Below are positions 49,347 to 62,693 of a stretch of 64,000 nt of DNA, one piece after another. Every line of letters starts with the position of its first letter. The stretch's first letter is position 1. Origin of the DNA: Marchantia polymorpha subsp. ruderalis. Taxonomy: Eukaryota > Streptophyta > Marchantiopsida > Marchantiales > Marchantiaceae. Made by a program: the position numbers and the translations under genes. Location of the stretch: assembly GCA_037833965.1 (NCBI GenBank), contig AP031353.1, forward strand, positions 4,714,501-4,778,500, in the 5' to 3' direction. The notes beneath the pieces were generated by a model. The model did no database searches, was not told the DNA's origin, and saw only the letters and a list, made by a program, of their open reading frames with translations.

Positions 49347-52300
49347 ATGGCAACATCAGTGGTTCCGGGGTTGGTTTCACTGAATCTTCCCACACTTGTC
49401 ACATCCCGAAGTAGTAAGGGGAGAGGACCAGTCAATTCTGTTTCGTTGCCCGCCACAACCTTGGTCTGCCCTGGTTGTCATACTCCTCAAGTATCAGACA
49501 GATTAAGGGCGAAGCGACGCGTTTGCACAATTTCTTCTTCGCGCCTCAGGTTTGAAATTGCCATGAAAATTCTCCGTTGCGGCACTGACGTGTGTTGATG
49601 CATGAAGGCATTTGCAATAATAAACACGAGATTGAAGATTGTATTGCCACGTGTTCGTCGGTTCGTGTGAATTGGATTGAATGATTGAACAGTAACAAAT
49701 ACAAGAGTGGAAAATGCTCTGTTTTCCACTCTTGTATTTGGCAATCAAATATGCGTGCTAGAGGTTTAGCTTTCGCGACCGGTTCTTAGTTAATGTAGGG
49801 GTTTGTATAGTAGAGGTTGTAAGAACTGAATACTCCATTGACGCTCAGTTGTTTCTGACTTGCTACCTACAAGTTGGACTTTCCCCTTGGACTTCCGTTC
49901 GTCTTTGTGAACATAATTCAGTTTGGGAGCAACAAATGAAGGTACCACGTACAGGGAAATATTGACTTTCGTTTTCTGCAGGTGGTTCCAAGGTGAAAGT
50001 TCTAGAGATATCTCAGCTTCGAGAGGTCGGTCTGCAAGCAGCTTGAATAGTACACATGTTATATCTAGAGATGGTTCTGCCTCAGCGTCCGTCTCGAATC
50101 GGACCTCAAGAAATTTTGCTCGAAGATCCTCACTAAGCTGTAGATTTGGGGCACTGGTGTCTCGCGGAGCACTTCCGAACAATGTATTGAAGCCAGGAGT
50201 GGCCCAACAAAGAAGAAGTAGCTCCTCAGACGAAAGCCTGCGATGTCCAGGCGATTGTATTGCACCTCGATTGGTACGTGCTGCATTTGTGGATCGTATG
50301 CATTTCAGCAGTCTTTCTTGAACGTTTTGCTTGCTGCTTGTGAGTCCAGCCAGAGTAGTTGATGACCCTACCTAGAGTGAATCTCTGCTGAAACGTTGAG
50401 GAAAATAACGAGGGCTTCCTGTCGCAGATACGGTCTTCACGAGGCTTAGTCGCACGTGCATCAGCCGGTCACAATGAGCCCCATGCCGTTACGTGGATGC
50501 CAGAGGAAGGTATTCGGGAGAAAGACGAGAAGGATTTTTTGAATGGGTCCGAGGCAGAAACTGCAGATGTCGAAGAGTTTCTGCAATCAAAGCTCCCATC
50601 TCATCCGAAACTACATCGTGGGGAACTGAAAAATGGTCTTCGTTATGTCATTCTTCCCAATAAGGTACCTCCAAACAGGTGAGAAAGGCTTTCAGGTCTA
50701 TACAGGAGCTGGTCAAAATGTTGAGAACTTAACATGCCTGGTCCTGGTATGTTAATTTTTACGATCAAAGATTGAAGTCTTTCTTAACTGTTTTCAACTT
50801 TGCCAGGTTCGAAGCCCACATGGAGATGCACGTGGGATCCGTCGATGAGATGGAGAACGAACAAGGTATAGCACATATGATAGAGCATGTGGCTTTCCTG
50901 GGGAGTAAGAAGCGAGAAAAGCTATTGGGAACTGGAGCTCGGTCAAACGCTTACACAGACTTCCACCACACAGTTTTCCATGTGCATTCACCAATTACAG
51001 CCCAGGTTAGTTTACGTTACCACCAGTTCCTCTTTTTCATGCAATCCATGTTTTAAGAGTCCTATTGACCTTCAAGTGACATCTTTACGGAGATTTAGGT
51101 TCCCTGGCACCGGCTGACAGGGAGTACAATATCCAACATGGGGTTTTTGAATCACACCGTGCTGATTGGGATGTACAGGGCTCGAATGAACCACTGCTTC
51201 CTCTTGTTCTCGAAGCTCTTCACGAGGTTTGTAACTATTTCGTTTCCAGATTTTTCATCTTCGTTGCAATCAATCAGCAAACCCCAGTGTTTCCGGCACA
51301 ACCTTATGTACAGTAGTCTTACGGAGGGCTTTGAAACAGATTGCGTTCAAACCAAAGTTTCTTTCTTCGCGTGTCGAGAAGGAGCGGAGGGCTGTATTAT
51401 CGGAATTACAGATGATGAATACCATCGAATATAGAGTTGATTGCCAGGTAAAGTTCTGATCTGGCTGTGGAGCTTAAAGTTATGTTGGAAAATTTTGCTG
51501 TAGAGGACGTGAAATTGCGTCCTTTTGCTTATTAACGTCTTGAATATGGTAAGCACATACATATATGAAAACCTGCTGATGTCCTGTTTGTACTTCGTTC
51601 TGGGAGACGTCGATGGGATGGTAAGTTGTAAGTAGTTACTGCACGCTACAACAGACCTCTAGTAGTCAGTAACGCTTCTGGTTTGTTGTAAATTTCAAGT
51701 GGAACGTTATATTCTACGGTAAAACTCTATGCTTTTGTTATTGAGGTAAAGCGATTTATTAATAAGTGTTCCCTCTACAAATGCCAGCTCCTACAGCAAT
51801 TGCACTCGGAAAATATGTTAGGCTACAGGTTTCCAATCGGACTTGAAGAACAGATTCAAAAGTGGGATCCTGAGACCATCAAAGCATTCCATGAACGCTG
51901 GTATTTTCCAGCAAATGCCACGCTCTTCATCGTCGGAGACATTGGGAGCGTTAGTCGAACTCTTCAGATGATTGAGGTTAGTTAACTTTGGACTTAGCAG
52001 CTTCATTGACACTACTGATCTTCGGATTTGTAGAGATTCAGTTGTCACACACTTCATCTGCTTCAGTTACACTGATTTTATCATATACTTCAGCCGGGTT
52101 TGAGCAAGGTTTTGAATCAAGAAACATTCTGGATCTTTTTAAGAGTGTTGTGCGCTGTGAAATGAGAACGTTTTTTTTGTTTGCAGGCACAATTTGGATC
52201 AACCCCGTCAGCGGTGGTACCTAGCACTAACCCAACAGATACGTCGCCTCCAAAATACAAAGAAAGGCACCCCATAAGACCACCGGTGGTTCATAACTTT

Positions 52301-55300
52301 TCCGTACCAGGAGGTCCTGGACTTCTCAAACGGCCATTTGTTTTTCAACATGAACTCCTGCAAAACTTCTCCATTAGTTTGTTTTGCAAGGTAAACCCGT
52401 CCTTCGCATTCTCCTCAAAACATTATCGATCACTTATTATAACTGCTCTTGAGTTTCGCCACAAAAGATACAAACATTAGCGTGCCCTGGAGCTATGTTT
52501 GCGAACTAGAATATAAATGAGCTAGACTTGGAACGAGAAACGAGAGACTAGGGAGGGACACGTAATGAATGTATATACCTATCCATTTTTATCAACGCTG
52601 AGAACTTCTGCTTTGAGCCCTAGATCTGTATTAAGGTAATATTTGATCGCAATGTGATCTGTAGGCAACAGAGGAGAGGGACGTTTTGAACGCACCTCAA
52701 GTTTAGGGTAGAAACGAGAGTTTCTGAGTTGCTCAAGGAATCTCTGTGTGAAGACGCTGACTACCTTGCTAATATATTGCAGACTCCAGTCCAAAAGGTC
52801 CAGGTTTATTCGGACCTGCGTGATGTACTGATGCGGCGAATCGTTCTTTCTACTCTGCAGTTTCGAATCAACACTAGATACAAGGTGGGACAATTCAGCA
52901 ATTTTAATATGTGAACTCGCAAACATATTTGTTGTTAAATTAGACTATCGTCGGAATTTTTATCTGATTTGAAATCTTTAAAAAACTGAGTACTTTGGTG
53001 GAGGGTTGTGTTGTCTACATTATACTTCATCTGTCTTCGACATTGTGCTCATAATAGCTAGACTATAGTCGTGGACGCTTCGAATCATGTCTAGTCGCTA
53101 GTTGGATTAGATTTGAGGATCCGCTGGTTTGCGTGATCTCCTCAAGGTTTATCTGCGCGTTCCTCCTGATGGGTTTCTTCATCTGCATTTGTTCAGAGTG
53201 CCAATCCACCGTTTAATGCTATCGAACTCGACCACAGCGATTCAGGAAGAGAAGGTTGTGCCGTTAGTACCCTCACAGTAACAGCAGAGCCAAGACATTG
53301 GGAAGGTGCAATCAAAGTTGGTGTCCAAGAGGTTAGTGATATTCCATTTGCTTGAATGTTGAATATTTTTATTTGTGTTGTATAGTGGTAACTAACTTAG
53401 TTGTCCATGTTGACAGGTGAGGAGGCTGAAGGAGTTTGGAGTGACTAGGGGAGAGCTTGCTAGGTATCTGAATGCGCTCCTCAAGGATAGCGAACATTTG
53501 GCTGCGATGATCGACAACGTACCGTCCGTTGACAACCTTGACTTTATTATGGAGAGTGATGCCCTCGGGCATACTGTTATGGACCAGCAGCAAGGTCATG
53601 AAAGCCTTATGGCTGTGGCGGAAACCGTGACTCTCGAAGATGTAAGGATCAGTAATTGCACCTTAGCAGTCCTGTTCATAGTTTTAATCAATCTGTGACT
53701 TAATCTCTTTGGTTCTGTTTGTTGGAAATAAACAGGTGAATGCAGCTGCGGCAGCAATGCTTGACTACATCGCTGATTTTGGAAGACCAACCTCTCCGTT
53801 GCCTGCTGCTATAGTTGCCTGTGTTCCTAAGACCTTGCACGTTGAGAATGAAGGTGATAAGCCCTTCGAGATCACGTCAGATGCCATTCTCGACGCAATA
53901 CTGGCAGGACTGAATGGTGCCCTATCTCCAGAACCAGAGGTTTGTTTTCTTTGTATCAGCTCTACTGCCCCAGTTTTTTTGCACCAATCACCATTGATTC
54001 AGAATCTATAGTGGATGATGGCAGTCTATAGTGGCAGTATCGTTTGTGGTGAACATCGTATTCTGTCAACTTTTAGACTCAGTGAATGATAGTTGACGAT
54101 TACTGGTAACTGTCAGATGAGATAAGTACTCGAAGTTTCACGAGATGCCCTGTAGTCGTTCGCATTTTTCTTAACTCTCTCAATATATATGGGACGAGGT
54201 TTGTGGTCAAGGATCTGTACTTTATCTACTTTCAATTCTTTGATACTAGATTACCAGTTTATAGCTGTGGCAAAGGTCATGATCCCAGATCCATACTCCT
54301 TATATTGTTTCTCAATCCGACCTCATTATTCCAGAGGCCATTCATCTAACTTTCCCAGGAAGTGCAGTCTTCTTTTCTGAGATTTGTTGACGTCCTTGCT
54401 TGGCACACGCAGCTAGAGGTTCCAAAGGAACTAGTTTCCCCTTTCCAGTTGGCGGCTCTGCGAATGATGCGACAACCATCTTTTGTCACTGTTGCTGAAC
54501 GTGGAACCCAGCTGAAACATGTGGATGACTCAACTGGAGTCATTCAACGACGGTTGTCAAACGGAATACGCGTGAATTACAAGGTAGTGTTCTCGTTTTG
54601 TTTTTGGCTGATGGCAAAATATATTCGAGAGCTCCTTGTTCTAGCTTACTTTCTGTTTAGCAGCATGATGCTTATCTGAGAAAAAAGTATTGCTCCAGGA
54701 AATTGTCTAGAAATTAGTACTTGGATATTTACGTTGCGAACATGTTGTGCCCAAGCGCAGCTTACCCAAAATGAAGCGAAAGGAGGCGTGATGAGGTTGG
54801 TTGTCGCTGGTGGAAGGGCACGAGAAACTCCAGAAGCGAGTGGAGCTGTTGCAGTTGGTGTTCGAACTCTGAGTGAAGGTGGTGCAGTAGGGGGCTTCTC
54901 CCGTGAACAGGTGAGTTCAAATCTAGAGCTCTACTGGAGGTATCGATTTTAGAATGCATTTTAAAAAAATGTTTCTTCATTTAAGCTTAGGAAAGGGAGC
55001 GTTCTTGTATCTGAAACATGATGCGTTTAAGGCTTTGCCAGCTGCTTATAGAAGCCGTCATGAGAGTCAAGATTATAGTCGATGAGTTCACAAAGTCCAA
55101 TCGGTTAAACTGCACTTAAGGCTATATCTGCATCTCTTACAATAAGGGGTGACAAGCCGTCAACTGTACTTTGGGATCCCCTACTTCAAATCACGCTTGT
55201 ACGTTTCGTGAGATTTTGTCGTACTAGCCTTGCTGAAGTACGAAGGATGTCTTGTAGAGTCAAAGTCGGGTTCAACTAATATGAAATCATGTTTGGAGCT

Positions 55301-58300
55301 ATTGACGGACACGGATTGTCATCCAGTTATATCTTCCTTGTTTTACATTCGGGAATCGTCTTTGTAATCCGATTATCATGATTTTGATTATTGTCGACAT
55401 TAGAACTCAAGCTTCATTTGGTACGCAGGTTGAACTTTTCTGTGTCGGGAACCTGATCAACTGCGTGCTAGAAGCTGATGAAGAGTTTATGTGCATGGAT
55501 TTCCATTTCACTTTGCGTGATGGTGGAATGCGGGCTACTTTTCAACTCTTACATATGGTTCTGGAGGTAGTAGCGTTACTCTGCTTTCCATTGTACTCGT
55601 TTTAAGTGAATTGGTCCCTTATTACAGTGAACCTAGAAGCTTTACGAAGATCCATATCTCCTTTAGTGTGGGTTTGAGCTATGCGTTGAATGTTCAAGAG
55701 AATCGCCAGGGAACACGTGAAATGCTCAATTTATGATATCTCGTTTTTAGTGCCAAAGGAAATTCTGCATCCCGTTTGAATTTATTCAGTTCACCTGTGC
55801 TCGTTCATTTGGTTTGAGATCCCGATGTACAGGTTGAAAATGTTGTCAAATGCAAGAACCTCAGATTTGGTGTGTGGATTTTGTTGCAGCACAATGTCTG
55901 GCTGGAAGATGCTTTGGACAGGGCAAAGCAGCTGTATCTGTCCCATTACAGGTCAATGCCAAAGAGCTTGGAGCGAGCCACAGCTCATAGGCTCATGAGA
56001 GCGATGTTCAAAGGCGAAGAACGATTCATCGAGCCATCACCTCAAGCTATAGAAAGACTCTCTCTATCAGTTGTCAAGGAGGCAGTCATGAAGCAGCTTG
56101 TGACTGGAAACATGGAGGTGAATTAAAGTTCAATCTCTCGTCTCATTGTATGTAAGATTCTTCCTGTTTAGCAGAGGAAACTTTTCAAGTGCTCTAATCA
56201 ATCTTATGAAGTCGTGTACGTGCAACTTGGATGCAGGTTTGTGTGGTAGGCGATTTCAGCGAAGAGGAGCTCGAGTCGTGTTTGTTAGACTATATTGGAA
56301 CTGTAACTCCTGAAAGTAATGTTGAAGTGCGTAAGGAGTTTGAAGCCAAAGAAAAACCTGTCGTTATTGACCCATCACCTGCATTCGAAATGCGACATCA
56401 AAAGGTGAGACCGATAGTAGGTGGCTTGGGACGAGGAAATAGAGCGGCTGGAGGACGCCAAGTTATAGTAGACCTAGAGGGGCTTAGTTGTATGTTTTAC
56501 CATCGTGATATCTTCGAGGAAAATTCGAGGTTTAGATTGAGGCCCTAATGATGGAAGCTGGATTATGAATCTATCGAGTGCTTGAATTTCCCGTCTACGT
56601 TTGATTTTCAGGTTTTTCTTAAGGACACAGACGAGCGAGCCTGTGCGTACATAGCAGGTGCGGCCCCGAATAGATGGGGTTTCACCGCCGACGGGCACGA
56701 TCTGAATACTCTTATCGAACCTGTGCCTCCTTCTCTCTCAGGTCAAGTCTCGACTCCTGTTTCTACCCTCTTCATATTCAGCTTTTGTCAAGAAAGTATT
56801 CTTATTAAAAAGTAAGCCAGTTTGAATGAGGGGTTATTCTTCGTGAATATCAACCACAGGTCATTCATTCCCGCTGTTATTGATCAATAACAGGTGGAAG
56901 TGCACGGCAATTCGACGGCATGATCGTCATCTGATTGACAGGTCATGCCGTGCAATTGCGGGGATGACTCATGAAAACTAATCAACGCTCAGCCAGGGCC
57001 ATGGATTCCTTGTATTCAGCTATGACAGGCACTTAGAATTGAGTACGCACAACAAAACAATTGAAGTTTCACAACTGATTGTGCAGAGGACCAAGCATGC
57101 AATCTGGCACCCCCTGGTGTGGAAGTAGTGAAGGATAACGATGGGGTTTTATGCTGGAAAAGAAAGCGACATCCTCTCTATGGCTCAGTAGCAATGACGC
57201 TCTTAGCGGAAATTATAAACGCCAGGTAACAAGAATGCGAGAACGTATAGATTAGCATTTCGTAGAGGCCTTCATTGTGAAGGGCGATTCCGGGAGAGTT
57301 ATTTAATCGTCCCAGCAGTCGATCATCACGTTGTTCTCTTAAAGTCCGAATATGTATTCTTGTTTACATATGGAACTGTGGTCTGGGGATCCGCCAGATT
57401 CATCTCCGGATTCCATCCCCCATATTTAGATTTGCTGAAGACCTCAACTGTGAGAATTTCAAAGACCTATGCTGATCATGTTACTTGTATTCAACTTGGA
57501 CCGTCTTTGCAGGTTATTCACGACAGTAAGAGACGCTTTAGGTTTGACGTATGATGTTTCATTCGAACTTAGCTTGTTCGATCGGTTGAAAGCGGGCTGG
57601 TTCGTCATATCGGTCACTTCTACACCAGCCAAAGTGAGTTGTTCATATATTTTTCCGTATTGGCAAAAGCAGGTGTCTCTCACTTACTGTCGTTTTCACA
57701 ACTTCGTGTTAATCGATTGGATTGAACGTAGAGAAAAAGGAAATATAAAGACATAAAGATGTCGGAATTAATTGCAAAAAGAGCTGTCTGTTTGCAGATT
57801 CAACAAGCTGTTGAAGCTTCTTTGAACGTACTCAGAGGTCTGCACGGAAGTCGAGTCAATCAGCGGGAGCTTGATCGGGTATGGTCTCACCTTGTTCCTC
57901 TATTTGTGCTAAGGATTCTACGTAAAACTTGCTGCCCTCGCTACTGTCATTCGATTGAGCCGTGGAATGGATGACTTGTAAAAATCACACGCATGCCTAT
58001 TCACGTTTATGTGCACACTACATGTCGTGATACAATGATTCAATTGTAGCTGCCTGTTCTAAGACGGATCTAACTTGCAGGCAAAGAGAACGCTGATGAT
58101 GAGACATGAGTCGGACTCAAAAGATAACACTTACTGGCTGGGGTTATTGACTCATCTGCAAGCTCCGTCCGTAAGTAGAAAGGTGAGTTTTCTATTTTCA
58201 CCTACAATAATCAAGACCCTTGAAGTCGTAGAGATTGTAAGCAGAGCTTGTCAGTATCTTCTGCCGAAGACGCAGTTTAGCTTTTGAAGTCAGTGGTTCG

Positions 58301-58935
58301 CATGATATTTGTTGGCACAGAAGTTGAATGATGAACCTGAAGTAGTTTACAACCATCAACACTCGTAGCTTGTTAACAGTTTCGCATTTTATTTACGATG
58401 GATGATGCCCTTTTTTAAACGCTTATTATCGTATCTAGGCCAAGCACTCTAAACCTCAACATTTTCTTCTGCTGGATGCAAATTAGGATGTTGGGTGCAT
58501 ACGGGATCTTCCTTACTTGTATGAAGTTGCAACTGCGGACGACATATATAATGCCTACAACCACTTATGTCTGGATGACGAATCGCTATTCACTTGCATT
58601 GGAGTGGCTGGAGCCGAGGCTGGGAAAGGAACACCTGTGGTCGAAATTGAAGAGGAACCAAGTGGTACTTTCACCTGTTTGCTATCTGGTTTTTCATGCT
58701 TCAAGTCGAAACATTGTATTTTAGCCTCCACACTTCTGAAGTTTTGTCAGAAGGATTTCAGGCTTTCGTGCGCATGGAGCCTGCTTTTTGGCGAAGTCCA
58801 TGCAAAACCGAGTTGAGTTTGTTTTATCATACCGTCTGTTGATTTGTTTCATTTGCCTTTGCAGAAGTTGAAACTTTTGGAGGACTTCCTTCCCATGGGA
58901 GAGGCTTGTCCACAATGACCCGGCCTACCACCTAG
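49347..58935 (+). CDS. SPP: Stromal processing peptidase, chloroplast (M16 metallopeptidase), 24 exons
   Basis: Cleaves transit peptides from proteins imported into the chloroplast stroma. Exons: 49347-49549, 49982-50273, 50428-50678, 50807-51005, 51179-51226, 51340-51447, 51788-51976, 52187-52390, 52783-52884, 53197-53331, 53417-53641, 53736-53939, 54413-54583, 54761-54910, 55429-55566, 55890-56117, 56237-56404, 56612-56741, 57087-57225, 57513-57633, 57798-57878, 58081-58182, 58487-58664, 58865-58935. Phase is kept at every GT-AG join; product 1278 residues (Arabidopsis about 1265). The N terminus (MATSVVPG, then Ser/Arg-rich and poor in acids) is a transit peptide. The zinc motif HXXEH is H272-M-I-E275-H276, with the distal Glu at about E353. 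The second M16 half (from about residue 760) lacks a zinc motif, as usual for SPP. The end S-T-M-T-R-P-T-T matches the family. ATG 49347 is chosen because the upstream in-frame start is only a GTG. Confidence 0.97.
49696..49740. repeat. Perfect 19-bp hairpin in SPP intron 1
   Basis: Arms 49696-49714 and 49722-49740 are perfectly complementary around a 7-nt loop. It lies within the first intron (49550-49981), which interrupts the transit-peptide coding region. Confidence 0.9.
56874..56959. repeat. Palindrome plus foldback in SPP intron 18
   Basis: A perfect 20-nt palindrome spans 56874-56893. Right after it, arms 56907-56923 and 56943-56959 pair at 15 of 17 positions with a 19-nt loop. Both lie in the intron between exons 18 and 19. 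Confidence 0.8.
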
Positions 58936-61900
58936 GCCCCGTCCTTGTATCAAACTAATTGCTGGTATCCTATCAGACACAAAGTGCGATAGCATTGTGC
59001 CTAACACTCCAATATTGTGAGTACACGAATATTAGATCATCTTGCATTTCACGCTGTCGTTAATTTCTTGCTTAGTTGGGTTAAACGTGTGCAGTTATGT
59101 CTCTACGATGTTCTCTATAGATCATCTCCAGGTTGGCTAATTTTCCTTGCAGACTGTATGAAAGACTTGGAGTAGAAGTATAAAATTTTGCTATTTTCTT
59201 TTTTGGCTTGTGCAGCTTTGCTCTCATCAACATGGGCTCCTGTACAATTGAAGGGTAATGTAGTCTTCTTTCAGCATTGCAGTTCCAGCTAGTAACTTAA
59301 AGGAACTGAAAATGCCATGTATTTTTATTACCTAATTCGAAGGACTAAATGGATGAAAATTAAAACTTTTTGTCCATGATGGGATTGGTTGAGCGTCACA
59401 TTGCCATTCTTCTACTTTCTAGCGTCTCTACCATCTTTCGTTGAGTCCATATCAAGTACCTGCCTGAGATGTCCCTGGGATATCATGTGCCTGATGAGTT
59501 CATGTTATTGAGAGGATCAACCGCAGTGCAGGAGTACTTGGATGTTTCTGATTTCCACAGAGCGATATGGACGGTGGTCTATCGCTCGTGTTCAACCTCG
59601 AGCTTGTTAAGTACCCATGCATACTTGAAAGACTGCATGTTCATCTCGGTGGCCTCGCTTTCCAAATTCTCATAACACTCTGATCGATCTTTCCAAGCTA
59701 GTACATGAGCTGCCGGTGTGTCCGTTGTGCTGGTTGTTTTTGAAGTGAGGATGGCTAACGGCCACTTATCGGCCGATAATCGATCTTGCCAGTATGTAGA
59801 AAGTCTGTACTATTCGTAAAGGGAACGATGACGGAGGAGATGTCTTTGTGGGAGGACACCCAGAAAATTAGTAATAAAGTAGTGAACACGACAATTATAA
59901 GTTCCAGTAATGACTGACTAATTTTGATTTTGAAGTCATGCTTAAAAAAAACTCGTCACAGATTGATGTTATGATAACAGTTCAATTAACAACAGTTTCA
60001 ATCAAGAACAGCTCATCTCAATCATGTGTGGGTTACAAAGCAGTGTGAATGTCATGATGACCTCCGTGTTCTTCGTGGAGAACATACATTTAGACGCAAA
60101 AAATATAATCACGTTACTCTCATAACAAATTGGTTTGAAATAAATTGCCGAACTTTGAGCATGAAAACAGAAATTCTATTTATAGGGAAAAAAACGCCTA
60201 ACATTACCATGGGCGGAAGCTCTCATTTTCCAATCATGTCCAGGATCATTGTAAATCATCAGGACTTTAAAAAGATACAAATACTAAAAAAGTAAAAATG
60301 TGAGTTGAACAGTATATATATCAGAAGATTGCGAAGACTTATTTAAATAATATTTCTTTGTTGTTTCTGGCATGAACTAAGTAATTACTTGTGATAAAAA
60401 TTCAGACACTTTAAGATAATACTTTTTGATTATGGTTAGAAACTCTTAGCATATAAAAAGGAAATATTGATCTTATTTAAAAATCATCAAAATCGTAAAT
60501 AATATTTACAGAAGACAGTAAGATATAAACCTTGAAATAGAAAGATTCACCTTCGTAAATGAAAAATGTATCAATTTGTTTCAATTACGTTTGAATAAAA
60601 AATCTCATTTGACAGATATTATATGTTGAATTGAATAGAACGTAAAAAATTTCTATTGCTTAAGATTCCAAAAATCAAACCAAAAATATAATGTTTCTTT
60701 ATAATATTAATTTAAAGAAATTCTCTCAAAATCACTTGATGGAAACACAAATAGCTTATTGAGAAATATCATTTTACCTGATGTTACATCACATATGTTA
60801 AAAAAAATAATTTTTTGTAGCTATATGTTGTGTACTATGGTGTGTGGGAGTGATCTATCCCTATAAGGGTATAGTTTGAGAAAGCATTGCTTGGAAGTTC
60901 CAACTTGATTGCAAGTTTTGGCAACACAATACTGTAGAGGCAGTGGATTGCGTTGTAACACTCATGTATCGCCTTTACTTTTTCAGACTAACAAGTGTAG
61001 CATAGCTGGTTGCTGTAAATGCCAAAGATGACAGGAAGCTCTGAAAAACCCTTATATAGCCAAATCCTCTTGAGCTCTCTTGTTTAAAAAATTGGACCCA
61101 ACCCATGGAACAATGAAGCCAGTCTATGTGTTAGATTTATGTTGTTAGAGCTAAGTCCAAAAACATAGCATTTGAGTTGTTTGTCAATAAAATTTACCCT
61201 AGGGGGATGCTGAGAATAAAACACAATATAAGTATAGCATTACTTCAAAACATGTGTCACTCTCATGCTGTAAATTGCAAGGCATTGGGACCTTCTTGAG
61301 ACTTCTGGAAACGGTTAATGTCAATTGACATGCCGGTAAGTCATTTCATTTCTTTAGAAACACCTCCGAGTTCTTCCATTGTCGGATTGGTGTGAGTCTC
61401 TAAGTTTATCTCGCCAATATGTCGACATTTTAGCGCTCTAGTAGCTTCATGGTAATGCAAAAGAATTTTGCAACGATCCGTGGTCTCCCCACAACACCGT
61501 TCTTGCTAGTTAGAACTCCTGCCTCACTACCTGTGTTCCAAACACCACTCACCATGTTAAAATTTTCTGGTGTATAATAGAACATGGGTGGCCTGTTGCG
61601 TTAGTGGAAACCTATTGCATAAAACGATAACTGTTGGATCTAATAAGTTATTTGTGTTACTCAATGATACCATCAAGTAATTTGTCATTTAATTTGAAAA
61701 TCATTTGATAAACGTATGTTATTTTTATCATATTATTGTAATCATAAATAAAATTATAATTACCTGAAGCAAGTTTTTGAAATTTATGACTAATTTTATC
61801 ACAAATTATTAAATGTAATTACTATAAAAATGTACCTAGCCAAATTACTTGATGTGATTCCATACATACCATTTTATTTAATGGATACCATCAGCTTCAG

Positions 61901-61960
61901 AATATCATTCATGTTCTAATATTGACCGACGTCTTGAATCCACTAATGATTTCTAATATA
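58936..61960. other. SPP 3' flank and AT-rich spacer
   Basis: The first several hundred bases should include the SPP 3' UTR. From about 59.9 kb the DNA is AT-rich. Frames such as 59469-59675 and 60026-60295 have no recognisable motif or splice structure. Confidence 0.45.
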
Positions 61961-61973
61961 GAGATTAGTGATT

Positions 61974-62052
61974 AAGTGCGAGCAGCGAGGGAGTGCTGGA
62001 CACAAAGGCCCCATCGTCATATGTGTCAAGCACTATCTTGCTGCTCGCACTT
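61974..62052. ncRNA. Candidate miRNA-like foldback
   Basis: A single 79-nt foldback: 13 perfectly paired bases at the base (61974-61986 with 62040-62052), six further positions with wobbles and one mismatch, then 11 positions with one mismatch (61993-62003 with 62023-62033), leaving a 19-nt loop. A 30-position stem with two mismatches is within the range of plant miRNA precursors. The strand is unknown and no known miRNA is recognised. It could equally be a remnant of a small inverted-repeat transposon. Confidence 0.35.
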
Positions 62053-62565
62053 GGCGGATGGAGATCGCGTGGTGCTTCGGGAGTCACAGTGGAAAGTAAG
62101 AGGTGATCACGAATGATAGAAGAAGAAAGTAGGAGGAAAGAGTAGGGGAAGGGGATGACATAAAGAAGAGCACTCATACTTGCGGAAGTGTTTATAAGTC
62201 GAGACAATATTGGGCTGCTATTGCTTTTGTTGTTTCTGCTTGCAAATCCAGTCCTATATATTTGTTGTTAACTTTCTCTTATACTTCTTTAGGTAGTGCA
62301 AATGCTCTATCTAAATTGAGTTCGTGAGCCTCACGAGTCTAGACTTTGGCCTTGGACAGTCCTAGAGGAAGAAATGAGATGGAATCGGATTTTTGCGTTA
62401 GCAATCTTCCAATCTTGATGATCGTCGTGAAAAGAGTTGTTTATTTGATGAGATTTCATTTCAACCTAATTTGCTTATTGGGACACTTTAAGTTTTGTTT
62501 TATGCGATGGTATACCAATGATGATACAGGATGTTTTAGTATCAACAGACGGTGGATGCAATAAC

Positions 62566-62693
62566 ACTCTATAGCAACGATCGCGACTCTCAACGTTACA
62601 CGTCTAGTGGAGCTCTTTAGCAGCGATGGCGCTTCTCGTTGTTGTATATAGCTCTTTAGCAGAGATGTCACTTCTCGACGTTGTATATAGAGT
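62566..62693. repeat. Short tandem repeat, three units of about 39-46 bp
   Basis: Units share 'ctctttagcag(c/a)gatg' and 'cttctcg(a/t)(c/t)gttgtatatag', starting near 62567, 62613 and 62652; the first copy is more diverged. The rest of 62.05-63.85 kb holds no recognised gene. Confidence 0.7.
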
